Below are positions 1-7,014 of a DNA stretch of 11,589 nt, in pieces. The stretch is from contig JALLPB010001965.1 of assembly GCA_036939975.1 (NCBI GenBank), forward strand, positions 1-11,589, written 5' to 3'. The stretch comes from Cyclostephanos tholiformis. Taxonomy: Eukaryota; Bacillariophyta; Thalassiosirophyceae; Thalassiosirales; Thalassiosiraceae. The position numbers and the translations under genes are program-made. Within the stretch, counting starts at the first letter, position 1. Each line of letters begins with the position of its first letter. A model generated the notes under the pieces. It saw nothing but the letters and a program-made list of their open reading frames with translations. It was not told the DNA's origin and ran no database searches.

Positions 1-149
1 CGGTCTTACCGTTTACACCCCCATTCGTGTAAAACTCACCCTATTGGCAGCAGGATGGTGCAGAGGCCTCTGGTTTCAAAGTTCCTTTGTGTGCATTATT
101 AACTCTCTTTGTACAACTCTAATTTTGAGAGAAAAATCCCTCCACTGAA

Positions 150-245
150 TATCTGAAATTACATGAAAAAACATCTCAATGATCCAATTTAATGTAACCA
201 CAAGGTACATAAAATCGACTTAACGTTTGATCTGATATTAGCCGC
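150..245. repeat. Scattered copies of the GATTTTAGATGC-like motif
   Basis: Within about 95 bp there are several degenerate matches to the motif that fills 7015-7560. On the complement orientation there is TACATAAAATCGACTT near 206-221, and on the forward orientation CTGATATTAG near 232-241, with weaker matches such as CTGAAATTACATGA and CCAATTTAATG before them. The density is lower than in the main array and the DNA is AT-rich, so chance matches cannot be excluded. Confidence 0.35.
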
Positions 246-420
246 TACAGATCTGCCACAGGATTTATCATGTCTAGTGAGGTTGAGGGAATTTGTATTG
301 TAAATGTACGTCATACAAGTGTTACATAGGTACTTACCCAACAGTTCAGATTTAAAGTGAATGGAATTATTTTTCTCATATGCCTTATGTTGCTTGGTAT
401 GGAACTTGACAAGTTTGGCT

Positions 421-540
421 TACAAGCGACATGTCACCATGTTGCAAACTTGTTACCAAGTTGCAAGGGTTCACGTAGGAATTTGTGGATTTTTTACCAA
501 GGTGCAAACTTGTCATCAAGTTGCAAGCCATTGTACAACT
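421..540. repeat. Two-unit 60-bp degenerate tandem repeat
   Basis: Positions 441-467 and 501-527 match at 24 of 27 bases, exactly 60 bp apart. Each core contains GCAAACTTG followed by CAAGTTGCAAG and so forms an imperfect inverted repeat. Flanking bases are less conserved. Overlapping open frames (357-560 and 361-774) show no protein-like composition and are not called as genes. Confidence 0.55.
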
Positions 541-677
541 ATTTTACAGTTTCTAGCTAACTTGTTAACATTTACACCAAGTTCCTTGCCAGTGTCATTG
601 CTTAGAAGTCATGCACGCCAGCCTGCCCAAAAGCAGCTGGCCAGGACTCGAAAAAAATATGACAACCAGAGCTATGT

Positions 678-730
678 CTCACTCCCTCTCTCTCTCCACT
701 CTCTCTTATTCCCTCAGCTCAGTCAAACAG
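678..730. repeat. CT-rich low-complexity tract
   Basis: A pyrimidine-rich stretch dominated by CT/TC dinucleotides (CTCCCTCTCTCTCTCC, then CTCTCTTATTCCCTC). It looks like a degenerate microsatellite. Apart from this tract and the repeats listed separately, 1-790 shows nothing I can call a gene or RNA. Confidence 0.5.
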
Positions 731-790
731 CTACTCTCCTATTGCAAACAAATAGAAAATTTTATGCAGCATAGGTGGGATGGAAGTACT

Positions 791-962
791 AAGAACTTGA
801 AGGACACTTGATGCCACTGACCAAATTGTACTGCCACCGCTCATTGAGATCTGTTTCACAAGATTCCGCCACCCCCACTATTAATCTTGTTCATCATCAT
901 CTTCACCAGGTAATGTGCAATATTTTCTTTCAGGTTCCTATGGCCTGTTCCAATGCCACTGT
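791..962 (-). pseudogene. Decayed 3' fragment of a DUF6824 gene
   Basis: This stretch aligns base by base with the 3' end of the intact gene at 1133-2065. It shares the blocks TACTGCCACCGCTC and GATTCCGCC with the intact copy. Read on the minus strand it gives KMMMNK, SGGGGIL and KQISMSGGST, matching KMMTKK, GGGGGIL and KQTSTSGGST near residues 269-292 of the intact protein. A 2-nt insertion after the GGGGIL codons breaks the frame, and a further frame change appears upstream near 935. The fragment is more AT-rich than the intact copy. It is a relic of a tandem duplication on the same strand, not a working gene. Similarity upstream of about 962 fades, so that boundary is approximate. Confidence 0.75.
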
Positions 963-1132
963 TCAATGGTAGGAGTAGTTGTTGAGGAAGATAACCTTCA
1001 TTCAAAACCATTTTGTTGGTAAAACTTTGCTGGCCCTGAATAACATATTTGTATGGTCAATCCGCCACAAGATTATTCATCACGTCTAGTCTTACTGTTA
1101 AGTAGTCTCCTAGTTTAAACACATGGTAAATA

Positions 1133-2065
1133 TTATGCAGCCTTGGAGGCGAGAACTCGCGGGATACTTGGAGCCGCTGGCCGCATCGTACTGCCACCGC
1201 TCGTGGAGGTCTGTTTCAAGATTCCGCCGCCCCCACCATGAATCTTCTTCGTCATCATCTTCGCTACCAATGCCCCCTCCTTCGACTCGGCCGCGAGCGC
1301 CTCCAACGCGATTCCCACGGCTCGCTCGTATCCGACGTCGAACCATAGCCCAGTGCGCATGTCCAACGAGAGAAATCGTCCCGGCGGCACCGACGACGTG
1401 ACGGTATTCACCACCGACCTCGCGATCTGACTGTCCTGGTAAAGGGATGACGACTGAGCGAAGGTGGACTTATGCGCATCAATCCAGACCTTGAAGCGCT
1501 GGTTGCCGACGAGAGATGACGTCGTGGCTCCGGATCCGCAGACCACGTCGTTGTAGGTGAGCGTGAAGTCGGCGGGGTACGCCTTGAGGACAATGTCCAA
1601 GGGTTGGGCTAGTCGTGGAGCCTCGACGACGTAATTAGTCGGCGCTAGGGAGGGGGCAACCTGCGGCAGCATTGGGTCCTTATCCAACCAGCTGTACCTT
1701 GAGATTGGACTGTGGAAGGTGTACCTCGCCTTCTTCGACGAGACCTGCGACGATGGAAGTGCGATCCCCTCCTCGTCGATGTCGGCTAAGGCGGCGGCGA
1801 CGACGCTGTGGGAGAAAGGGGCGGAGACTGCAGCGGCAGAGCCTGCAGTCAGGGTCGTCCAGATCCGATGTTGAAAACTGCGTTTACGATTGAGGCTAGC
1901 CATGTGCTGCGCTGCGGCGGCGGTGGCGGATGACACGGTATGCTTGCGCTTCGATGACGCATAGTGCGAGGACTCCTCAAAGGTGCGTCTGACGGAACTG
2001 GCCTGGTTGAAGAGCTGCTTTAGGATGTCATCGTGGGACGAGGGGGGGGCTTCGAAGTCGTTCAT
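1133..2065 (-). CDS. DUF6824-domain protein, 310 aa
   Basis: A single-exon gene that starts at a true ATG (2065) in a good eukaryotic context (AACCATGA). The N-terminal ~150 residues are Ser/Ala-rich and probably disordered, with small basic clusters (SSKRKH near 37-42, NRKRSF near 59-64, SSKKARY near 109-115) that could act as nuclear localisation signals. Residues about 168-260 form the recognisable domain: NDVVCGSG (172-179), GNQRF (187-191), PGRFLSLD (228-235), Trp241 in GLWFDVG, then an Ala-rich helix. This follows the DUF6824 pattern of D-V-x-C-G-x-G, G-N-x-x-F, G-R-F-L and W, a family I know as abundant in diatoms with no established biochemical role. The usual Arg of CGRG is Ser here. 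The C-terminus has a Gly-rich run (277-281). The frame is intact and clearly more GC-rich than its flanks. An 8-base G run (2042-2049) near the start is a point where sequencing error or slippage would break the frame. Function is unknown; a nuclear or DNA-associated role is only inference. Confidence 0.8.
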   Translation of the reverse strand: MNDFEAPPSSHDDILKQLFNQASSVRRTFEESSHYASSKRKHTVSSATAAAAQHMASLNRKRSFQHRIWTTLTAGSAAAVSAPFSHSVVAAALADIDEEGIALPSSQVSSKKARYTFHSPISRYSWLDKDPMLPQVAPSLAPTNYVVEAPRLAQPLDIVLKAYPADFTLTYNDVVCGSGATTSSLVGNQRFKVWIDAHKSTFAQSSSLYQDSQIARSVVNTVTSSVPPGRFLSLDMRTGLWFDVGYERAVGIALEALAAESKEGALVAKMMTKKIHGGGGGILKQTSTSGGSTMRPAAPSIPRVLASKAA

Positions 2066-2100
2066 GGTTATTGGGGGTTTGCACGAGATGACGGGAGTTT

Positions 2101-2170
2101 TGTGAGGAAGGAATGATTTATGAGAGAGAATAAAGAGAGAATAAAAATATTTTCCTTTTTAGTGTGTATT
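2101..2170 (-). promoter_or_regulatory. Candidate core promoter of the DUF6824 gene
   Basis: Read on the minus strand, the region 35-105 bp upstream of the ATG contains an A/T box (AATATTTTTATT) followed by a duplicated TTATTCTCTC and a CT-rich stretch that could serve as an initiator. The DNA turns abruptly AT-rich here compared with the coding sequence. This rests on position and composition only. Confidence 0.3.
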
Positions 2171-2246
2171 ATTTTTGATAGCCGAACCTCCTCTCAAGAG
2201 GGATTCAAGAGATCATGCTGAGAATACAAGTAGAAACTGCTCAGGC

Positions 2247-2314
2247 ACAGGCATTGGGTAAAATGCCTGTTAGTGACTCACTTGAGGATAGTCACTCTCT
2301 TGAGTTGTGAGTCA
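2247..2314. promoter_or_regulatory. Hairpins and paired TGA(C/G)TCA sites
   Basis: Two features lie side by side. ACAGGCATT (2247-2255) and AATGCCTGT (2262-2270) form a perfect 9-bp stem with a 6-nt loop. TGACTCAC (2274-2281) and GTGAGTCA (2307-2314) are perfect 8-bp inverted copies; each contains the 7-bp TGA(C/G)TCA core typical of bZIP (AP-1/GCN4-like) binding sites. AGTGACT and AGTCACT form a further 7-bp inverted pair inside. The cluster is 180-250 bp upstream of the DUF6824 start. It may be regulatory for that gene, or it may be a structured piece of transposon debris. Confidence 0.35.
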
Positions 2315-2600
2315 TGAGGTCCTTTATTTTGTCACATCGACGTGGATATTCGAATGGGCGGCACTAAATAATATATGGTATCCCGAGTACCAATTGGTAT
2401 TTTCGTTTGTGAATCTCTCCTCCCCGGCCCAACAATTTTTTTCTAGAGTTTTATCATTCACGAGTTTTGTCCTTCGGACATTACTGTCTACGTAGGAACC
2501 AATATCAAATGGAGGACAAAAAAATCGAGAAAAGATCTCAATCCTTCATCCATAATATATAAGTGATTCAATGAGAGGAGGATGAAAAAAAAGGGAAGAA
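2315..2600. other. Gene-free AT-rich spacer
   Basis: No coding frame here looks real. Small palindromes occur: TGTCC and GGACA around a TTC loop near 2468-2480, and CTACGTAG soon after. A purine-rich stretch (about 2570-2602) leads into the TCTCAC array. No terminal inverted repeat could be assigned. Confidence 0.4.
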
Positions 2601-2610
2601 ATCTCCTCTG

Positions 2611-2988
2611 TCTCACCCATGGCACGTCTAATTCCTAGAGTCTCATGGGTTGTAGGTATTATCTGTGGTATCTCACCTTGGCGGTCAAAATTTTCTCGGT
2701 CTCACTTTCTCGTGATTCTGATTCCTAGCATCTCACCTTTCTTGTAATATAATTTCACCTGTCTCCCGCATTATTTTTGTAATTCCACCTGTCTCATGAT
2801 AAATTTTGTTATTATCTCCTATGTCTCACGCAACTATTTTGTAGTCTTTTATGTCTCATGCTACTTTTTTGTAATCTACTATGTCTCACATGACATTTTT
2901 GTAATCTGCTGTGTCTCACGGTCCATTTGTCTGATCTTCCCCTAATTTTGGCGAGCCCGGCCTTAGAGCATTATCTAGTGCATCTCAC
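2611..2988. repeat. Degenerate ~30-bp tandem array centred on TCTCAC
   Basis: TCTCAC or a one-base variant starts at 2611, 2641, 2671, 2700, 2731, 2762, 2792, 2824, 2854, 2884 and 2914, so the steps are 30, 30, 29, 31, 31, 30, 32, 30, 30 and 30. A further copy lies at 2983. Around the core the units share TTTTGTAAT upstream and, in several units, ATTCCTA just before it. Sequence between cores is poorly conserved while spacing is kept. The array ends about 65 bp before the first ATG of the MULE relic. It may be an old minisatellite, or subterminal binding sites of the kind found in some DNA transposons. Confidence 0.7.
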
Positions 2989-3652
2989 CAAAGAGCAATC
3001 ACAATCCATTCAGTTCAAGTAATCTTGTTAGTTCTCTCTCTGCGGCTTCAGGATGTCTATGTGCTCATGTCGTGGTGCCGGTGTCTCTTCTACTCATTCG
3101 TTGGCATCTGATACCTCTGATTGTACATGCCGTCGGGTGAGGCGCAAGGGTGGCAAGGAGGCTGCTGTCTTGCAGGCTGATTCCAATGCTAGGACATCTC
3201 GTGCTGCTGCACATGTGAAGAATCAGAGTGCTGATGGCAGCTCATCAACTCCTAGTGCTGCCGTGCCAAAGGAGGTTGTGACAAGACTCTACAAACATGG
3301 TAGGCTAATATTAACAGCGCCTACCCAATTCAAAACCTTCTGTGCCACTGTGAAATGGCCTGATCTACTCTGGCAACAATGAGAAGGACCTTGATGCAGT
3401 CGACAATGATCATGCTGACTATGTTGACAACAACTTTACATCATTCCCACCTCCTGCCACTGCTAGGCATAACCGGATACTTCGAATATGTCTCCAAGGG
3501 CGGAGAAGAAAGCTCTTGAGAAATTTGAGAGGTAGAAGAAGCAATGGCTTGACTGTCTTCATGACAAGGTGGCAAAGGACATGCATGATGCGAATCTTAC
3601 TTCGTCCCCCACACGTGCTCAGATTTGAAATTAAACTGGCGATCAGTGTCCC

Positions 3653-3958
3653 ATGATACGATTGATGATGTTTGTTGAATCACATCGACTGGTTCCTGGG
3701 AACACATTTCAATCAAAGGAGACGCTAATGATTCGCATTGTGGAGGAGCCAAACCTCCGGCACATCAAGGTCTCCATTCTGAAAAGCAGCTACATGAGCT
3801 ACATTGTTGCTGGACACAATTTTTATGTCACTGCGAACTTTTGTAAGGATTTTGGGTGGCTCGTACGAGTGGCTTGCTGTCACGAAGAAGATGAGGTTCT
3901 CAGCATACCTCCAAATGCACATTACGTCAATGAAACCCAATTTTGCTTAATGTTTTGA
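3653..3958 (+). other. MuDR-type DNA-binding region remnant
   Basis: The segment containing GNTFQSKETLMIRI and, later, YVTANFCKDFGWLVRVACC has the layout of the MuDR N-terminal DNA-binding domain: an 'F-x-S-K-x-x' entry, then alternating strands, then a Cys/His-containing end. Clear zinc ligands are not all visible, so this is a positional and pattern assignment. It ends in a TGA at 3956, after which the same frame continues. Confidence 0.5.
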
Positions 3959-4395
3959 GCAAAATGGGTGAGTTATATACTCCGCAAAACAGTAGAAGAT
4001 TGTCCAGGTGCAAGCTATCGCATGATGTCAGAGGTTATTTGTGACTATGTCAATAGTTATGCTATTCCTAATAACATTTTGCAGGATGCAGGAGAGCATG
4101 CAAGGAAGGACATATTTGGGCAAGCTGAGGACAATGTGAAATATCTTATGCAGTTTGTGATGCATTGGTGCAGAGGGGAAATGATTGCAAGCTCGTCTTC
4201 ACCACTCGACACAAGATTCTACATCAGATATGCACAGTGGTTATCAAGGAAGAGTTGGATCATCGTGAGAATAGTTAAGAACCTACACTTGAGAGAGGAA
4301 AGCCAAGGTTGGATTAGGTCAACGAGTGGCTTTGCAAACACGAGCTTGAACTGAACAATGCTTTGGGTTTGGAAGATGGCCCTGAGGTGAAGTTT

Positions 4396-4960
4396 TTGAC
4401 TTCGCAACATCTACATTGAAAGCACAGGAACCGTACTTAGAGGATGTCATCCAAGCTGATGCCGCTCACATGACTTTCAGGAAATATATGTTGTTTTCAG
4501 CGTATGCGGAATCAGCAAACCAGAAGATGGTTGGCTTAGGTTTTGGACTGGCGGACATTTTGGAATTTCTTGCACAAGGCTCATCCGATCATCAACCAGC
4601 GGACAAAAACAATCATCACAGATCAGGACAAAGGTAGCATATTGTCAATTCATGAAGTACTCACCAAAGTTGGCCTGTTTCATTGTTCATTTCACCGTAG
4701 GCAAAACATCCTCAAGAAATTTGGTGGTGGCCAAGGGAATACACCACTTACTCCGATGTGGATGTACAACATACTCATGAAATGCTCCAATGTCTCATCG
4801 ATGGAATTTTTACAAAACAAATACAAACGTGACATGCATCCATCTCATCTACATTACCTGGAGGGTATTGAGGATCAGCAAAAATATCCAGCGGCAAGAT
4901 ATGCTATGGCAGAGGACATTATCATGTACGGGCTCTTGGCATCGAGTTGAGTTGAGTCAA
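4396..4960 (+). other. MULE DDE catalytic core remnant
   Basis: The core spans two frames. The first Asp is in QADAAHM (codon 4458-4460), followed by FRKYMLFSAYAESANQKMV. The second Asp is in TIITDQDKG (codon 4621-4623), followed by FHCSFHRRQNILKK. The likely Glu is in VESMN (codon 4954-4956). The spacing is about 54 and 111 codons. These motifs match the MULE transposase RNase H-like fold. A frameshift near 4540 and a TGA just before VESMN (4948-4950) break it. Confidence 0.7.
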
Positions 4961-5300
4961 TGAATCAAGCAAATGACAGCATCCGCCAAAGAATAGCTGT
5001 CGATATACTCAATGCTGTATTATGTTTGTTATGGAAGGAGAGCAAATGCTACAAATGATCCAAGGCGGACGCATGGAAGAGAGACAGGTTTTGTGAGGAA
5101 AAGCCACTTTCTCCATGAGGGATGAGTCTAATGAAAGATATTTTTGAGAAATGTGACACTGCATTATATCAAATAACAATGTCACCAAAACTGACTCTCA
5201 CCATGTTGCGAAGAATCACAAACATTCTACTCTTCACAGGGAATACTATGTGGTGACCATGCCCAAGGTGGGTCAGGTTCATGGTTCACAGTTTGGTACT

Positions 5301-5345
5301 TGCACGTGTGGCTTTCCATGAAAGGAAGGCTGTCCCTGTGACCAT
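5301..5345 (+). other. SWIM zinc finger of the MULE relic
   Basis: Cys codons at 5301, 5307 and 5337 and His at 5343 form the C-x-C ... C-x-H pattern in the order CTCGFP(stop)KEGCPCDH. The TGA at 5319-5321 stands between the two halves. SWIM fingers of this form lie C-terminal to the catalytic core in plant MuDR-type transposases, which is the order here. Confidence 0.7.
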
Positions 5346-5830
5346 ATGGTGGCTATCATGAAGGTGGGTGCAAAATCAAATGTTGACTCGAGTGAGCATT
5401 AAGCCGAATTGGATGACAAAAGAGCAATGGCAGTTACAATTCCCGATGGGCATCACATGTGCTTCTGATATTACATAAGCTACGATCAAGAAGAATTCTG
5501 TGCAGTTGACAATCTTTGATATTGCCCCGAGTGGACAGTGGGATGGAAGAAAGGTTGGCCAAAGAAGAACAGTTGAGCGTTGGGTATCATGGATCACATA
5601 CAGAATTCTGGGAAGAAAAGGAAGCGAGGACGGAAGGGAACTACACATGCAGGCGGCGAGTCTGAAATTGAAATGAGTATCAAGAACGAAGAAGTGAATA
5701 ACATCAATGACCTACTACAGCTGGGTGAGGAAGAACCAGATGTAAAGAGAAATGTAGAGGGGACTGCAGATTAGGATTAATTAAACATAGTAGTAGTTAG
5801 CAGTGCAGACATTTACTCTACTAAACATGC

Positions 5831-5847
5831 AATGTTTTCGAAACATT
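5831..5847. terminator. Hairpin between convergent reading frames
   Basis: AATGTTT, TCG and AAACATT form a perfect 7-bp stem with a 3-nt loop. It lies midway in the 103-bp gap between the end of the MULE relic (5774) and the end of the minus-strand ORF (5878). A role in separating convergent transcripts is only a guess. Confidence 0.25.
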
Positions 5848-5877
5848 CAATCCTCAAACACATCAACAAAAATAGGA

Positions 5878-6534
5878 CTAATCATCAATATCATCGCCTT
5901 CTTCCTTGTCATCACTGTTGTTCCTGCTGTAATAGTTGACATCGTCAGAGCTGTGCTCCTCACTCACTTTGCCTGAATCCGACAAGTCCATCTCTTCTAA
6001 CAAATCTGCATCCGGAGTCCACTGAGACTCCTTGTTCACTGACAAACCTAGTTCGGCACAGCAACATTCTACACGGTGCAAGAACAGAGTCTTGATCTTA
6101 ACAATCACCTCATGGGACAATGGCCTCCTGTGCTTCTTCTTGTAGTATTTGCCATATCCCTCAACAACATCAGCCAAAAGTTGCCTTATTTTCTCAATCT
6201 GCCGACGGATAGGAAGACGAAGTACCGCATTCTGAATTCGATGAGATGATTTCTCACGATCCTTACACTCCTCCTGCTGCCTAGGAAAAGAATGATGCTT
6301 GATCCCCTCAGTTGATGGTGTGGTTGGCATGGATGGACTTGGAGACTTCATTGGTGGAGACTTGATCTGAGCATTGCCAGAGTCGCTCTCCTGTTTTGGC
6401 TTCCCTTTGGGAGAATTCACCTTAGCAGAAGGATGGCCATCCCCATTTTTGGGCTTCCCCTCTGTGCATTTTCCTGATGGAGGGGAGGGGGCACCAGCAG
6501 CAGTAGTTTGCAGTCAACTAGAGGTCCTTGCCAT
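5878..6534 (-). CDS. Charged hypothetical protein, broken or spliced at its 5' end
   Basis: The uninterrupted frame runs from 6513 down to the stop at 5878. Upstream in the same frame lies ATG 6534 (A at -3, reading MARTSS), but codon 7 is TGA (6516-6514). Inside the open part the first ATG is at 6351, which would give 157 residues. Alternatively a pyrimidine-rich stretch ending in CATCAG could be a splice acceptor with the exon starting at 6473. The protein begins with a Lys/Ser/Pro-rich, probably disordered segment, then a basic helical block (LPIRRQIEKIRQLLADVVEGYGKYYKKKHRR split across about 20-50 residues), a CCCAE patch, and a strongly acidic Ser/Asp tail. I recognise no family. It converges on the MULE relic with a 103-bp gap, the same arrangement as mudrA and mudrB in maize MuDR, so an accessory transposon protein is possible. 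A host gene or a pseudogene is equally open. Confidence 0.4.
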
Positions 6535-6652
6535 GATCAACTTCAATATATGCATTCGTGATTTGCCGAAGGAAATTATCCACTTGACTTGTTGTAATTG
6601 CCAATGATGACAATATTTGTGTATGTGCATTGAGTATTGGGGTACTTGTCAT
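6518..6652 (-). CDS. Small helical ORF, possibly a 5' part of the convergent gene
   Basis: A 44-codon frame from ATG 6652 to TAG 6518 reads with protein-like composition, including ILSSLAITTSQVDNFLRQI, which would form an amphipathic helix. It overlaps the 5' end of the ORF at 5878-6534 in another frame and on the same strand. It could be an upstream piece of that gene, separated by a frameshift or an unseen intron, or chance. No homology is recognised. Confidence 0.25.
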   Translation of the reverse strand: MTSTPILNAHTQILSSLAITTSQVDNFLRQITNAYIEVDHGKDL

Positions 6653-6654
6653 AT

Positions 6655-7014
6655 GATGAGGAAGTCACTGATGTATCTGAGGTGAATGCAATGACCATGT
6701 GGTCATGTTTTTCCTGGTGGCATGGGTTGGGTAATGGTGCTCTCCCTGTGATATAGCTTGTTTCCTGTGCTGAGTTGGAATCAAGTGAGTGGTGGGATTT
6801 GGACTATCGCTTTGGTGTCTTGGCCAAACTCTTCAATCAGATAGTATATGATGGTCTGTTGGTGAGATGAGCCCAGAAGTTCACTCTAACTTGTGTAACC
6901 ATTGTTACACTTGAGGCATGCCTGACCCAAGGCCAGACATTAGGTGTGTACAGTACTTATCTAAAGTACATTATAAGGTGCCAAGCAGATTTTTAGCACC
7001 AAGTGGAACTGTGA
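6655..7014. other. Spacer without a recognisable gene
   Basis: No frame on either strand looks coding. The only item noted is TTGGTGAGATG (6859-6869), the exact reverse complement of CATCTCACCAA at 2981-2991 in the TCTCAC array. AT content rises towards 7015, where the short-motif array begins. Confidence 0.4.

Larger units (their letters stand above)
3053..5774 (+). pseudogene. Broken Mutator-like (MULE/MuDR) transposase
   Basis: The pieces run in MULE order across changing frames. A Ser/Ala-rich N-terminal segment begins at the ATG at 3053. It is followed by an acidic segment readable from 3372 (GNNEKDLDAVDNDHADYV), the region corresponding to the MuDR DNA-binding domain (3653-3958), a helical linker (3968-4354), the DDE core (4396-4960), a SWIM finger (5301-5345) and a Lys/Arg-rich then acidic tail (5580-5774). 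In-frame stops occur at 3533, 3626, 3632, 3956, 4948, 5056, 5116, 5319, 5400, 5466, 5517 and 5574. Frame changes occur near 3372, 3488, 4318, 4390, 4540 and between 5118 and 5300. In its intact state such a protein would bind the element's ends and catalyse cut-and-paste transposition in the nucleus. It cannot be made in full here. Some frame changes could hide introns, but the stops inside conserved motifs could not. Confidence 0.8.

Noticed and set aside
361..774. 137-residue open frame on the plus strand, overlapped by others
   Set aside because: Composition is erratic (Cys/Leu/Ser runs from repeat and CT-rich DNA), no motif is recognisable, and overlapping frames are similarly open.
1123..1401. 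Plus-strand and other minus-frame ORFs within 1110-1900
   Set aside because: They are shadows of the GC-rich DUF6824 gene, with Arg/Pro/Ser-rich composition typical of antisense frames.
2611..2988. CRISPR array
   Set aside because: Only a 6-bp core is conserved at a 30-bp step; there are no full-length identical repeats or cas genes.
3533..5576. TGA read as a sense codon or selenocysteine in the MULE
   Set aside because: TAA and TAG stops and several frameshifts are also present, and the hAT and DUF6824 genes end with ordinary stops. Plain decay explains all of it.
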